From assembly GCA_027487815.1 (NCBI GenBank), contig JAIYCW010000001.1, forward strand, positions 1 to 64,000: a stretch of DNA of 64,000 bases. The letters are read 5' to 3'. Both the position numbers and the translations under genes were made by a program. The stretch is from Burkholderiales bacterium. Its GTDB lineage: Bacteria > Pseudomonadota > Gammaproteobacteria > Burkholderiales > Burkholderiaceae_E. Shown here piece by piece: positions 17,474-27,260 of this stretch; position 1 is the stretch's first letter; each line of letters begins with the position of its first letter. The notes under the pieces were generated by a model. The model was given only the letters and a program-made list of their open reading frames with translations, was not told where the DNA came from and did not search any database.

Positions 17474-18523
17474 TTAAAGCAAACGATTAAACCAGAGCAA
17501 TGACAAGCCGCCCGCCAAAATGGAAAGCAGTAACGCGCCCAAGGCAAACAACGCGGTGATTTCACTTTCCTTGCGCTCAAGTACCAAGCGGGAATTCAAG
17601 GCCTCATACACCTGCTTGAGGTCTGCGCCAGACGCGGCATAAAAGTATTCGCCGACGGTCGTGGCGGCAATTTGCTTGAGGGTTTCTTCATCCAGACGCA
17701 CCCGCATGCGCCAGCCGGAATCGAGCATGATCTCGCCATTGGGCGTACCAAAGCCCACGGTAAAAATCTTGACCCCGCGCTCTGCGGCCAGCTTGGCCGC
17801 CTCCAAAGGATCCGCACCAGTCGTGGTTTGCCCATCACTCAGCACAATGATGGTGGCCGAGGCATAGGAGCCGGGTGGTACCGCTTTAAAGGGCTTTTTG
17901 TCCTTCTTGGGCAAAGGCCCACCAAAGCTTTCCTGTGGCTGGGTGCGGCCCATCATCCCTTTGATTTCGATCTCCTGATCGGGAAACAAAGTCTGCAAAG
18001 ACACCACAATTGCGTTGCCCACGGCTGTGCCGCGTTGCAACTGAAAGCGCTCTATCGCACCCAGTACCTCCTCGCGATTTTCAGTGGGCGGCTGAACCAG
18101 CATCGCCGTGCCGGCAAATGCCACCAACCCTATCCGGGTGTTCGCAGGCAAGTCCGTCACAAACGTGCGAGCCGCTTCCTGCGAGGCACTGATGCGGGTT
18201 GGGGACACATCGGTGGCGCGCATGCTGCCCGATACATCCATTGCCAAAATCACGGTCTTGGTTTGCGACGGCAAGGTGATCACTGCGGAAGGACGCGCCG
18301 CGGCAAGTATCAAAGCGATCATCGCCAGCAGAAAAAGCGCAGGCGGAACATGCCGACGCCAACTGCTCGCACCCTTCATAGCCTCACGCACCATGCCCAG
18401 GGAGGAGTACCGCAAGGCGACCTTCTTTTTACGCTGCAGCACCCACCAATAAAACCACAGCAATAGCGGGACGAGCATGAGAAGCCAAAGGAAATTCGGC
18501 CATTGAAAACTCATTGGATTCAT
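17474..18523 (-). CDS. VWA-domain membrane protein (BatA-like)
   Basis: Protein of 349 residues with the BatA layout. Two N-terminal transmembrane helices (FLWLLMLVPLLLWFYWWVL and HVPPALFLLAMIALILAAA) are followed by a von Willebrand factor A domain with an intact MIDAS DVSGSM near residue 95 and VGFGTPNG later, then a final membrane helix at the C-terminus. A lysine-rich KKDKKP insert sits in the domain. It is the last gene of a MoxR-DUF58-VWA set, sharing one base with the DUF58 gene. Such sets act with MoxR ATPases in envelope stress or complex maturation; the target is unknown. ATG 18514 is an alternative start. Confidence 0.88.
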   Translation of the reverse strand: MNPMSFQWPNFLWLLMLVPLLLWFYWWVLQRKKKVALRYSSLGMVREAMKGASSWRRHVPPALFLLAMIALILAAARPSAVITLPSQTKTVILAMDVSGSMRATDVSPTRISASQEAARTFVTDLPANTRIGLVAFAGTAMLVQPPTENREEVLGAIERFQLQRGTAVGNAIVVSLQTLFPDQEIEIKGMMGRTQPQESFGGPLPKKDKKPFKAVPPGSYASATIIVLSDGQTTTGADPLEAAKLAAERGVKIFTVGFGTPNGEIMLDSGWRMRVRLDEETLKQIAATTVGEYFYAASGADLKQVYEALNSRLVLERKESEITALFALGALLLSILAGGLSLLWFNRLL

Positions 18524-19500
18524 CAGCCTGACCTCCTCATGCCTTGCTCCCCGTTCAAGCTGGCTTCAAGCTCGGCCCCGGCATAAGCTGCGGAATACCC
18601 GCCAGCTCCCGAGCGCGAACGTGCCTTGCGCAGTTGCGCAAATACAAGCAATGCATCCACCGGATCGTCCTCAGTGCTGATTTCCAGGGTGTCTACCATC
18701 GCACGCGCCAAAGCCGTTTCCACCAGCTCGCGGCGCTTGAGTGCAAGTTGCTTGAAGCGCCGACGAAACCCGGCATCATGGGTATCCACCCACAAGCTTT
18801 CTCCGGTCTCGGCATCGCGCATCATCATGTAACCCAAATCGGGCATCACTTCTTCCAGCGGATCACTCAAGCGCAGCGCAGTCACATCATGGCGCTGCGT
18901 CATGCTGCCCAAGGCACTTTCCCATCCCGATTGCGCTACGAAGTCAGAAATTACAAACACTGCACACCGCCTTCGAATACTGGCGTTCGCGCGGCGGATA
19001 AACGCTTCGAGATCGGTGGCTTTGGAAGGACGGGCCAGGCAATTCTGGGCACTACGAATCATGTTGAGCAAATGGATTCGGCCATGACGCGCAGGCAACA
19101 CCTGCTCCACCTGATTGCGATAGAGCATGATGCCCACCCGATTACCGTGGCGCATGAGCATGGATGCAATCAGCGTGGCCAATTCAATGGCCAGCATGCG
19201 CTTGGTGCGCTCGCCCGAACCAAAATCCATCGAACCGCTCAGATCAAGCAATAGCCAGGCGGTGATTTCGCGATCTTCAAAATAGTCCCGCACATAGGGC
19301 ACTTGCAATCGGGCTGTGACATTCCAGTCGATATGGCGCACATCATCATGAAACTGATACTCGCGTAAATCCGCCAGATCGACACCCAGGCCGCGAAGCA
19401 AGCTGCGATAATCCCCATGCAGCTCGCCTGCCAACCGACGCAACACCGTCCACTCTATCCTGCCCAGGACCGCTTCCGGCGCAGCTTCAAGCAGATTCAC
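18523..19500 (-). CDS. DUF58 domain protein
   Basis: Protein of 325 residues with the DUF58 signature LREYQFHDDVRHIDWNVTARLQ followed by a VWA-like fold: LLLDLSGSMDFG gives an apparent MIDAS, and FVISDFVAQSGWESAL lies later. DUF58 proteins are cytosolic or peripheral partners of MoxR AAA+ ATPases. The gene sits between moxR-like (4-base ATGA-type overlap) and the VWA gene (1-base overlap), so all three are translated from one message. No membrane helix is visible. Confidence 0.9.
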   Translation of the reverse strand: MNLLEAAPEAVLGRIEWTVLRRLAGELHGDYRSLLRGLGVDLADLREYQFHDDVRHIDWNVTARLQVPYVRDYFEDREITAWLLLDLSGSMDFGSGERTKRMLAIELATLIASMLMRHGNRVGIMLYRNQVEQVLPARHGRIHLLNMIRSAQNCLARPSKATDLEAFIRRANASIRRRCAVFVISDFVAQSGWESALGSMTQRHDVTALRLSDPLEEVMPDLGYMMMRDAETGESLWVDTHDAGFRRRFKQLALKRRELVETALARAMVDTLEISTEDDPVDALLVFAQLRKARSRSGAGGYSAAYAGAELEASLNGEQGMRRSG

Positions 19501-20531
19501 GCTGCCAGCGCTCCATGGGATTGCAAGACCTTGTCTGGCGGGGGTAGCTTCTTGAGCACCTTGGCAATCAGCGCATCGGCACTCAGCCCCTCGGCCAGAG
19601 CCTCATAGGACAACACCAATCGATGACGCAACACATCGGGTACGAGATCCACAAGATCCTGAGGCAGCGCATAAGTGCGGCCCCGCAGAAAAGCCAGCGC
19701 GCGTGCGCCTTCAATCATGTTGATCGTGGCCCGTGGGCTCGCGCCGAACGTGAGCATGCCTTCAAGATCATCCAGGCCATGAGCTTTGGGAAAACGGGTT
19801 GCATTGACCAGCCGCGCTGCGTAACGAATCAAGGATGGGTCCACATAGCCGCGTCGACATTGCTGCTGCAACTGCGCCAGCTGCTCGGTGGAGGCCACAC
19901 TGGCCACACTTGCAGGCTCGCCGATCACCCGCTCAACAATCACAAACTCCTGATCTTCCGTGGGATAGTCCACCAGCACCTTCATCATGAAACGATCCAC
20001 CTGCGCCTCGGGCAAGGGATAGGTGCCCTCGGTTTCAATCGGATTTTGCGTGGCCATCACAACAAAGGGCCGGGGCACCATATGAGACTCACCTGCGATC
20101 GTGACCTGGCGCTCCTGCATCACCTCAAGCAATGCGCTTTGCACTTTGGCAGGCGCACGATTGATTTCATCGGCAAGCAGCAGGTTGGCAAACACCGGCC
20201 CGAGCGAGGTGCTGAACTCGCCACTCTTTTGGTTATACATCCGGGTGCCGATCAAATCCGCAGGCACTAGATCCGGAGTGAATTGAATCCGCTTGAATGA
20301 CCCCCGCACAACTTGCGCAAGTGTCTTGATCGTGAGGGTTTTTGCCAGCCCCGGCACCCCCTCGACCAGCAGGTGCCCCTGCGCAAGCAAAGCGACCATC
20401 ACCCGTTCAAGAAAATGGTCCTGCCCAACCACGACCTTCTTGACCTCGTAAAGAATCGACTCCATCAGCGCGGCAATATGCTCACCATCAGGGGCCGATG
20501 CCGAACGGGAATCAAACGCTTGAGCACTCAC
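19497..20531 (-). CDS. MoxR-family AAA+ ATPase
   Basis: AAA+ chaperone-like ATPase of 344 residues. Walker A GVPGLAKT, Walker B LLLADEINRAPAKVQSALLEVMQERQ, sensor region FVVMATQNPIETEGTYPLPEAQVDRF and the arginine-containing GASPRATINM are all present. MoxR proteins help VWA partners insert cofactors or assemble complexes. The start is GTG with AGGAG eight bases upstream. It follows the protease gene by 18 bases on the same strand. Confidence 0.93.
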   Translation of the reverse strand: MSAQAFDSRSASAPDGEHIAALMESILYEVKKVVVGQDHFLERVMVALLAQGHLLVEGVPGLAKTLTIKTLAQVVRGSFKRIQFTPDLVPADLIGTRMYNQKSGEFSTSLGPVFANLLLADEINRAPAKVQSALLEVMQERQVTIAGESHMVPRPFVVMATQNPIETEGTYPLPEAQVDRFMMKVLVDYPTEDQEFVIVERVIGEPASVASVASTEQLAQLQQQCRRGYVDPSLIRYAARLVNATRFPKAHGLDDLEGMLTFGASPRATINMIEGARALAFLRGRTYALPQDLVDLVPDVLRHRLVLSYEALAEGLSADALIAKVLKKLPPPDKVLQSHGALAA

Positions 20532-20549
20532 TGGAGATTCTCCTCAAAA

Positions 20550-21518
20550 TCAAAAAGGCGGCATACCCACCGCAGATGCTGCTGACTCGATGGGTACTGC
20601 AAAGCCGATGCCGATAAACACACGCTGTTGGGTGGGATTAAGAATGCCTGTGACTATCCCCAGCACCTCACCCTGCGCACTCACCAGCGGGCCGCCAGAA
20701 TTGCCAGGATTGGCAGCAGCATCAAATTGGATCAGGTTGCTCAGTGGGCGCGTGCCGTCCTGGGTTTCATGTGCCCGCTTGAGCCCACTCACAATGCCCG
20801 CCGAGGCTGAAGGGCCTATTCCGAAGGGAAAGCCCACTGCCAGCACATGATCACCCACTTGAAGTTCCCGGGTGGAGCCCAGTTTTGCTGCGACAAGATC
20901 ATCAGGCAGCGTAGTGGCCTGAATCACCGCCAGATCGTTTTCGGGCTGGGTGCTGACCACGCGCGCCTCAGACTCGGTACCATCGGAAAACACCACGCCA
21001 ATCTTTTTAGCGCCACTGATCACATGCAGATTGGTGAGGATCAATCCACTATCCACAATCACCACCCCCGAGCCCACACTGGTTGGCGGATCATCCTCAT
21101 CAAGCTTGCCGTCTCCACCCACCACCCTGACTACCGAGGGTCGGATCGCTGCATACGCGGCCGTCGAGAACGCCGGTATCGGCTTGGTTTGTAAGGCCTG
21201 CTCGATCAAATAATCCACCTCGGCCTGATCCACTCCACGCAGCGGTCGGGTGAGATATTGCACACCCAGAATCAAACCCACCAGCACGGCGAGCTGCACC
21301 AATTTGGCGCTCCATTGCCCAAAGCGTGTGGATCGAAAGCGGGCCTGCCTTGCCACCAGCCGCTGACGCAGGCTTGGGCCTTCATCGTCTTGAGATTCAA
21401 GTGCAAACAGCGAGGGCTGCACACCTGCAGGCGGGGAACTACGAGCACGCGTGGGGCTGGATCGCTTGGCTCGCGAGGCACTGCTGCTGACAATCGGACG
21501 CCGCGCTGCCAAATCCAC
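20550..21518 (-). CDS. Membrane-anchored trypsin-like serine protease (HtrA-type, no PDZ)
   Basis: Protein of 322 residues. An Arg/Ser-rich N-tail of about 70 residues precedes one membrane helix (LVQLAVLVGLILGVQYL), placing the protease domain in the periplasm. The catalytic triad is visible: His in LILTNLHVISG, Asp in QPENDLAVIQ and Ser in NPGNSGGPLVS. The domain ends without a PDZ module, unlike DegP/DegS. The reading frame opens at GTG 21518, but AAGGGG is one base from it and seven from a TTG at 21512, so TTG is the better start. It lies 15 bases after the RND pump gene and 18 before moxR. The N-tail contains QPSLF. Confidence 0.9.
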   Translation of the reverse strand: MDLAARRPIVSSSASRAKRSSPTRARSSPPAGVQPSLFALESQDDEGPSLRQRLVARQARFRSTRFGQWSAKLVQLAVLVGLILGVQYLTRPLRGVDQAEVDYLIEQALQTKPIPAFSTAAYAAIRPSVVRVVGGDGKLDEDDPPTSVGSGVVIVDSGLILTNLHVISGAKKIGVVFSDGTESEARVVSTQPENDLAVIQATTLPDDLVAAKLGSTRELQVGDHVLAVGFPFGIGPSASAGIVSGLKRAHETQDGTRPLSNLIQFDAAANPGNSGGPLVSAQGEVLGIVTGILNPTQQRVFIGIGFAVPIESAASAVGMPPF

Positions 21519-21533
21519 ACCCCTTAACTAGAT

Positions 21534-24500
21534 CTACCCGGTTTTTGGCACGTTAGCATGAACCACGGATTTGCGTTTGAACATCCTGCCCGGCAGCGAC
21601 ACCAGATCGTCGATCAGGGTGTAGAGCACCGGAATCACCAGGAGACTCAAAAAGGTGCTGGTAATCAACCCGCCAATCACTGCTACCGCCATCGGCGAGC
21701 GAAAGCTCGGATCCACCCCCACGCCGATTGCAATCGGCAACATGCCGGCCCCCATCGCGATAGTTGTCATCACAATTGGGCGCGCACGCTTGTGGCATGC
21801 ATCAATGATTGCATCGAGCCGATTCATGCCTTCGCGGCGGGCAATGATTGCGTAGTCCACCAACAAGATGGAGTTTTTGGTGGCGACTCCCATCAGCATG
21901 ATCAGGCCAATCAGGCTGGGCATCGAAAATGCCTTACCGGTCAGCAGCAAGGCTACGAAAGCTCCACCCACCGAAAGCGGCAGCGCAGCCAATATCGTGA
22001 TCGGTTGAAAGAAGTCTTTGAACAGCAGCACCAGCACGATGTAAATGCAAAGCACGCCAGTGGCCATGGCCAATCCGAAGCTTGCGAACAATTCGCCCAT
22101 CACCTCGGCATCCCCCAGGGTTGCGCGCGTAACGCCGACAGGTAAGTTGTTCAAGCTCGGCAGCTTATCAACCGCCGCAGCAACATCGCCCAGCGGCACA
22201 TTATTGAGTTCGACTTCAATATTGACGTTACGCAAACGATCATAGCGATCAATTTGCGCGGGTCCACTTTCAATGGTGAAGCTCGCAATCGACCCAAGAG
22301 GCACAGCGCCTGATCGACCGGGCACGGTGAGCTGCTTGAGCAACTCAATATCCTGCCGAGCGCTGCTTGGTAAGCGCACCACAATCGGTATCTGACGCTG
22401 ATCAAGATTAAGCTTGGGCAAGGCCGCATCGTAATCGCCCAAGGTTGCGATACGCAGGGTATCTGCAATGGTTGCTGAGCTGACGCCTGCCGCAGCAGCT
22501 TTTTCAAAATCGGGCCGGATGACCAACTCGCCACGGATCAGGCTTGCACTTGAGGCGATGCCTCCCAGGCCAGGAATCGTACGCAACTCGCGCTCCACAA
22601 CCAATGCTGTTGAGCGCAGGGTTTCGCCGTTATCTCCGGAGAGCACAAGCACATACTTCTCACCCGAGCCACCCAGCCCTACCTTGATGCGCACCCCTGG
22701 CAGCTCGCTAATCAGCTCACGCAGGTTGGCTTCAATATCCTGCTTGCTGGTTCCTGAGCGTTCGGTGCGTGGGGTCAAGTTAATCGTCAGCGTAGCCTTG
22801 CGAACCTCAGCGGCTCCGGGAGGAGCAAACGGATCACCCCCACTGCTCCCGCCACCGATAGCGGTGTAGACCATCTTCACATGGGAATTTCGCTCAACCA
22901 GTTGCCGGGCTTTTTCAGCGGCAGCATAGGTGTCTTTCAAAGTACTCCCCGGGGGCAACTCCACAATCACCTGAGTCTGGCTCAAGTCATCTGCAGGGAT
23001 GAACCCGGTGGGCAACAGGGGCACCAGCATCACCGAACCGATGAAGAACAGCCCGGCCAATATGCATGTGATCAAGCGGTGCCCCAGGCACCAGCGCACC
23101 AGTCGCATGTACCAAAGCGTGACCCGGCCATCCTTGTGCTCACGCGTGCTGGGTTTGAGCATGTAAGCAGCCATCATCGGAGTGAGCATCCTGGCCACTA
23201 CCAGCGAAGCAAACACTGCAAGCGCCGCAGTCCAGCCAAACTGCTTGAAGAATTTCCCTGGCACACCACTCATGAATGCAGTGGGTAAAAACACCGCAAT
23301 CAAGGTGAAGGTTGTTGCTATCACTGCCAGCCCGATTTCATCGGCCGCTTCAATCGCTGCCTGCATCGGTGTTTTACCCATCCGCAAATGGCGCATGATG
23401 TTTTCGATCTCAACAATCGCATCATCCACCAGTATGCCGACCACCAGCGACAGGCTTAGCAAGGTGACTACGTTGACCGAAAACCCGAGTGCCCACATGC
23501 CGATGAATGCTGGAATCACCGATAAGGGTAAGGCCGTGGCGGAAACAAACGTGGCACGCCAATCGCGCAAAAAGAGCCACACCACGATCACTGCAAGAAT
23601 GGCTCCTTCATAAAGGAGCCAAAGCGAGCCATCATAGTTTTCCTGTACAGGATCGGTAAAGTTGAAGGCTTCAGTAAATGTCACATCGGGATGAGCGGCT
23701 CGCAGTTGCTCAACTCGCGCGCGAACGCCATCCGCAACTTCTACTTCCCCGGCCGACTTTGCCCGCGAGATCTCAAAGCCCACCACTGGCTTGCCATTGA
23801 GTAATGCAGCCGAGCGCCTTTCGCTCACGGTATCTTTCACACTGGCGACTTGATCGAGCCTGATCCTGCGGCCATCGGCAAGATTCAGCTCGATGGCTGC
23901 CAGCTGCGCGGCATCGGCAACCGTTGCAATCGTTCTGACGGTTTGTTCTTTATCCCCAAGATCGACCCGCCCGCCGGAAAGCTCACGCTGCACTTGCCGC
24001 AGCTGACGCGATACCTCTGCAGCTGTCGCATTGAGTGCAATCATCTTGTAGGGATCAAGCTCAATACGCACTTCGCGGCTCACACCGCCCACGCGCGAAA
24101 CCGCCCCCACGCCCTTCACACTGAGCAAGGCCTTGGCAGCCTCGTTATCCACAAACCAGCTCATTGCCTCCTCATCCATCTTCGACGAGGCCACGGTGTA
24201 GGTCATGATGGGCAGGCCCGCAATGTTGACCTTGGAAATCACGGGATTAAGCAGGTCAGCCGGCAATTCACTGCGAATCCGGTTCACCGCATCACGGGTT
24301 TCATCCAGTGCTTCCTGAGTGGGTTTTTCAAGGCGAAACTCCACCGTGATGACAGCCGATCCATCCTGCACTTTGGTATAGATATGCTTGACGCCTTGCA
24401 GGGTCGCCACCGCATTTTCAATCCGCCTCGCAACCTCGGTTTCAAGTTGACTGGGGGCAGCCCCGGGCAAGTTGGCAGTGATGTTGATTGTGGGTAAGTC

Positions 24501-24620
24501 AATATCCGGAAAGTTCTGAATCTTCATCATGTTGAAGGTCGCAAACCCCGCGAGCGTCAGCAGGACAAAGACCATGACCGAAGCGATCGGATTGCGGATC
24601 GACCATGTGGATACATTCAT
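21534..24620 (-). CDS. RND efflux pump inner-membrane subunit (HAE1/AcrB-like)
   Basis: Proton-driven efflux transporter of 1028 residues with the AcrB layout: helix 1 (IASVMVFVLLTLAGFA), a large periplasmic loop, helices 2-6, a second loop and helices 7-12. The proton relay in helix 4 is intact (VVGILVDDAIVEIENIM, the Asp-Asp pair). GKPVVGFEIS, LPTGFIPADDLSQ and GVATKNSILLVDYAI are family blocks. The branch looks like the broad MexB/MdtBC-like HAE1 group; the substrate is not deducible. Its start overlaps the fusion-protein gene by 4 bases. Confidence 0.95.
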   Translation of the reverse strand: MNVSTWSIRNPIASVMVFVLLTLAGFATFNMMKIQNFPDIDLPTINITANLPGAAPSQLETEVARRIENAVATLQGVKHIYTKVQDGSAVITVEFRLEKPTQEALDETRDAVNRIRSELPADLLNPVISKVNIAGLPIMTYTVASSKMDEEAMSWFVDNEAAKALLSVKGVGAVSRVGGVSREVRIELDPYKMIALNATAAEVSRQLRQVQRELSGGRVDLGDKEQTVRTIATVADAAQLAAIELNLADGRRIRLDQVASVKDTVSERRSAALLNGKPVVGFEISRAKSAGEVEVADGVRARVEQLRAAHPDVTFTEAFNFTDPVQENYDGSLWLLYEGAILAVIVVWLFLRDWRATFVSATALPLSVIPAFIGMWALGFSVNVVTLLSLSLVVGILVDDAIVEIENIMRHLRMGKTPMQAAIEAADEIGLAVIATTFTLIAVFLPTAFMSGVPGKFFKQFGWTAALAVFASLVVARMLTPMMAAYMLKPSTREHKDGRVTLWYMRLVRWCLGHRLITCILAGLFFIGSVMLVPLLPTGFIPADDLSQTQVIVELPPGSTLKDTYAAAEKARQLVERNSHVKMVYTAIGGGSSGGDPFAPPGAAEVRKATLTINLTPRTERSGTSKQDIEANLRELISELPGVRIKVGLGGSGEKYVLVLSGDNGETLRSTALVVERELRTIPGLGGIASSASLIRGELVIRPDFEKAAAAGVSSATIADTLRIATLGDYDAALPKLNLDQRQIPIVVRLPSSARQDIELLKQLTVPGRSGAVPLGSIASFTIESGPAQIDRYDRLRNVNIEVELNNVPLGDVAAAVDKLPSLNNLPVGVTRATLGDAEVMGELFASFGLAMATGVLCIYIVLVLLFKDFFQPITILAALPLSVGGAFVALLLTGKAFSMPSLIGLIMLMGVATKNSILLVDYAIIARREGMNRLDAIIDACHKRARPIVMTTIAMGAGMLPIAIGVGVDPSFRSPMAVAVIGGLITSTFLSLLVIPVLYTLIDDLVSLPGRMFKRKSVVHANVPKTG

Positions 24621-25735
24621 TTGGAATCCACCACCTTGACTTGATCACCATCGCTCAAAAACGCCACACCACTAGCCACCAGCTTGGTGGTGACGGTGAT
24701 GGTTGATGCGCCAGCTCCTGCCATCACCTCAACCCGCTCGGCCACCCGGCGCCCCAATTGCACCTTCACCTGCTCGACCTTGTTATCCGGCATCAAACGA
24801 AACACGTAGGCAAAGCCATCGCGCTGCAGGATTGCAGATTGCGGAATGCTCAGGCCGGTACTTGATCCGGTAGCAAACTCGCCGCGCACAAACAATCCCG
24901 GACGCAGTTCAGAGGACAAGGGCAGACTGACATAGACCAACCCATTGCGGGTCTGCGCATCTACTGTTGGGGCTACCATCCTGATCTTGCCTGCAAGCGG
25001 GGCTGCACCATCGGCAAGAAACACTTTCACCGCTTGGCCCGGCTTCAACAGGCGTAATGCCGTGCCCGGCACTTCAGCACGCCATTCAATACGACTTTGC
25101 CGAATCAGCCGAAACAAATCCTGCCCAGGTTGCGCCATCGCACCCACGCTTGCGCTACGCGCAGAGATCACCCCTTCATCGGGCGCCACAATCCGGGTGT
25201 TTTGCAATCGCAACTGCACTGCTTGGACTTGAGCCTGCACCAACTGCACCCGCACCTGGGTTTGCTTTTCAGTGTTGAGTAACTGGCTGATCTGTTGAGC
25301 TGATAAAGCCTGTGTGCCACTGGCTTCGATTTTTCGGGCGCGGTCGGCCTGCTCTTTCGCATCCGCGGCGAGCACCTGAGCCTCGGCCAGGCTCGCACGA
25401 GATTGCGCGAGTTCGTTGTCGATTTCCGCTGCGCGCAGCGTGGCGAGTACCTGGCCCTTCACCACACGATCCCCGATATCCACCATGACCTGTTCGATCC
25501 TGAGTGCATTGGTCTGCGCGCCAATCACCACCTCTTGCCAGGGTGCAAGCGCACCATTGGCCATCAGTGTTTGCGGCCACTCCTGTTGCAGCGGAGAAAT
25601 CAGGCTCACGCTCAAGGCTGCGCGCCCGGCCTTGGCAGGCTTTCCTGCTGCGTCAGGGGCTTGAGCGGATCCTGGAGTTGCAGCGAGCAGCGCCACCGCG
25701 CCCGCGATCATCCATGTGGTCAATTGCAATTTCAT
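24617..25735 (-). CDS. RND efflux periplasmic adaptor (membrane fusion protein)
   Basis: Periplasmic adaptor of 372 residues that links the RND pump to the outer-membrane channel. It starts with a Sec signal peptide (MIAGAVALLAATPGSAQA). It has a lipoyl-like half-motif (VVKGQVLATLRAAEID), a long alpha-hairpin rich in Ala/Gln/Glu (residues about 110-175), the second half (RIVAPDEGVISARSASVGAMAQPGQDLFRL), then beta-barrel and membrane-proximal domains. There is no lipobox Cys. It lies 18 bases after the outer-membrane channel gene. Confidence 0.93.
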   Translation of the reverse strand: MKLQLTTWMIAGAVALLAATPGSAQAPDAAGKPAKAGRAALSVSLISPLQQEWPQTLMANGALAPWQEVVIGAQTNALRIEQVMVDIGDRVVKGQVLATLRAAEIDNELAQSRASLAEAQVLAADAKEQADRARKIEASGTQALSAQQISQLLNTEKQTQVRVQLVQAQVQAVQLRLQNTRIVAPDEGVISARSASVGAMAQPGQDLFRLIRQSRIEWRAEVPGTALRLLKPGQAVKVFLADGAAPLAGKIRMVAPTVDAQTRNGLVYVSLPLSSELRPGLFVRGEFATGSSTGLSIPQSAILQRDGFAYVFRLMPDNKVEQVKVQLGRRVAERVEVMAGAGASTITVTTKLVASGVAFLSDGDQVKVVDSK

Positions 25736-25753
25736 AGCCGTTCGATCAAAAAA

Positions 25754-27250
25754 CTATTGAGGGGTTCGGAAAGAAGCCAAGGCACTTGAAGTCCCCTGCC
25801 AACCGCTTCCCAAGGCCTTGTAGAGCGCAAGTTGTGCGAGCAATGCTTCACGTTGAATCACGACAATTTGCTGCCTAGCGCTGAGCGTTTGGCGGCGTCC
25901 GTCTGCCAACTCACTGGCTGCGGCAAGGCCCACTTGCAAGCGTTGTTCAATCAAGCGCTGGGCGGTAATGGTTTGCTCGAGCAACTCGTTTTGCACACCG
26001 AGCCTGTCCTGGGCGCTTTGGAGTTTCACCATCGCTTCTTCAACTTCACGCACTGCTTGAGCAGCGCGTTCGCGATACTGCGCTGCTGCCTCGGTATATC
26101 GGGCCTTGGCGGCATTCACATCGGCCTTGCGCCGACCGCCATCAAACAAGGGCAACCCCAGGGTTGGAGCAACGCTCCAGCTAATGCCATTGGAGTTTCC
26201 AATGCTGTTGGAGCGTAACCAGCCAGGACCCACCTGCCCGGTCAGTGCAAGCCGGGGGTAACGCGCAGCATCACTTACACCGATATCGAACTGGGCCGCT
26301 TCCAGCTCTAACGCAAGCGCCACCAGATCGGGCCGCTCTCCAATCCATTGCGCAGGTAAGGTGTTGACCGGAAGTGGCTGGGCCCTGGGTAACCCTTGCA
26401 TCACAACCTGCTTCAAGACCGGGGCATACATTTCGCGAAGCCGGGCCTCGTTGATCAAGCTCAACGTGCTTAAAGCCTTAAATCCCAGATCACATTGCTC
26501 GACCTGCGCGAGCTCCCGTTGACGCGCTTCGGTGAGTTGGCGGCTTGCGATATTCAATTCCGGTGTGCCAGCCAATCCTGCCTGCAAGCGCACCCTTACA
26601 AGATTTTCGCTCGCGGCTACCAAGCGGGTGTCTTCCTTGGTCACTGCGACTGCCATCGCGCAAGCAAGAATGCCCAAATGGGTTTGGGCCACTTCTGAGG
26701 CCACCGCTGAAGCAAGTTCCTGGGCCGAAACAACGCGGGCTAACAAGCGTTGCTCTGCCGCTTGAGCCCGCATCGCATTGGCACCCCAGATATCAATTTC
26801 CCAGGCGGCATCCAAAAGAATGCTGGCTGTGTTGAGAAGCAGCCCCGGAGGGAACAACACATTGCGCGCACGCGAGACCCGATTGTTCAGATCCAGCGAT
26901 GGCAGGCCTGAGCTTTGCGCACTTGCAAGCAAGGCGCGCGATTGGGCCACCCGGGCTTGCGCGGCCTCGAGATTGGGTGAGCCAGCCAGAGTCTGTTTTT
27001 GAAGCTCCAGCAACAAGGCATCATTCCAGCTTTGATACCAGTTTTGCGGATTTGCCGCGCTACCGGACGGATCAGATGATGCTCGCCCTGCCAGGGCTTC
27101 CCAGCGATTGTGATGCTCCAAAGCGCGCGCTTGCTCAGCATTGACCTTGCTGCGGGTTTGTTCAGAGCTTACTGACGTGCATCCGGCGCCCACTAGCACG
27201 AGGCCCGCCAACAAGGCACAACGTGCTGACTTGAAATTGACTAGCGGCAT
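25754..27250 (-). CDS. Outer-membrane efflux lipoprotein (TolC/OprM family)
   Basis: Outer-membrane channel of about 498 residues. The ATG at 27250 is chosen because a lipobox follows (LAGLVLVGAGC, Cys about 23 residues in) and AGGG lies seven bases upstream; the frame continues to 27520 but that part is out-of-frame shadow of the TetR gene. Two OEP repeats are visible, each with a long helical region (LEAAQARVAQSRALLASAQSS and ARYTEAAAQYRERAAQAVREVEEA split by variable parts) and WSVAPTLGLPLFDGGRR near the second barrel strand. It is the first pump gene, ten bases after the TetR stop. Confidence 0.92.
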   Translation of the reverse strand: MPLVNFKSARCALLAGLVLVGAGCTSVSSEQTRSKVNAEQARALEHHNRWEALAGRASSDPSGSAANPQNWYQSWNDALLLELQKQTLAGSPNLEAAQARVAQSRALLASAQSSGLPSLDLNNRVSRARNVLFPPGLLLNTASILLDAAWEIDIWGANAMRAQAAEQRLLARVVSAQELASAVASEVAQTHLGILACAMAVAVTKEDTRLVAASENLVRVRLQAGLAGTPELNIASRQLTEARQRELAQVEQCDLGFKALSTLSLINEARLREMYAPVLKQVVMQGLPRAQPLPVNTLPAQWIGERPDLVALALELEAAQFDIGVSDAARYPRLALTGQVGPGWLRSNSIGNSNGISWSVAPTLGLPLFDGGRRKADVNAAKARYTEAAAQYRERAAQAVREVEEAMVKLQSAQDRLGVQNELLEQTITAQRLIEQRLQVGLAAASELADGRRQTLSARQQIVVIQREALLAQLALYKALGSGWQGTSSALASFRTPQ

Positions 27251-27260
27251 AACATCCCTT

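Noticed and set aside
17440-17495. Repeated GGTTAAA/CTTAAAGC words between the deiminase and VWA genes
   Set aside because: Pairing is imperfect and there is no U-tract, so I do not call a terminator or repeat element.
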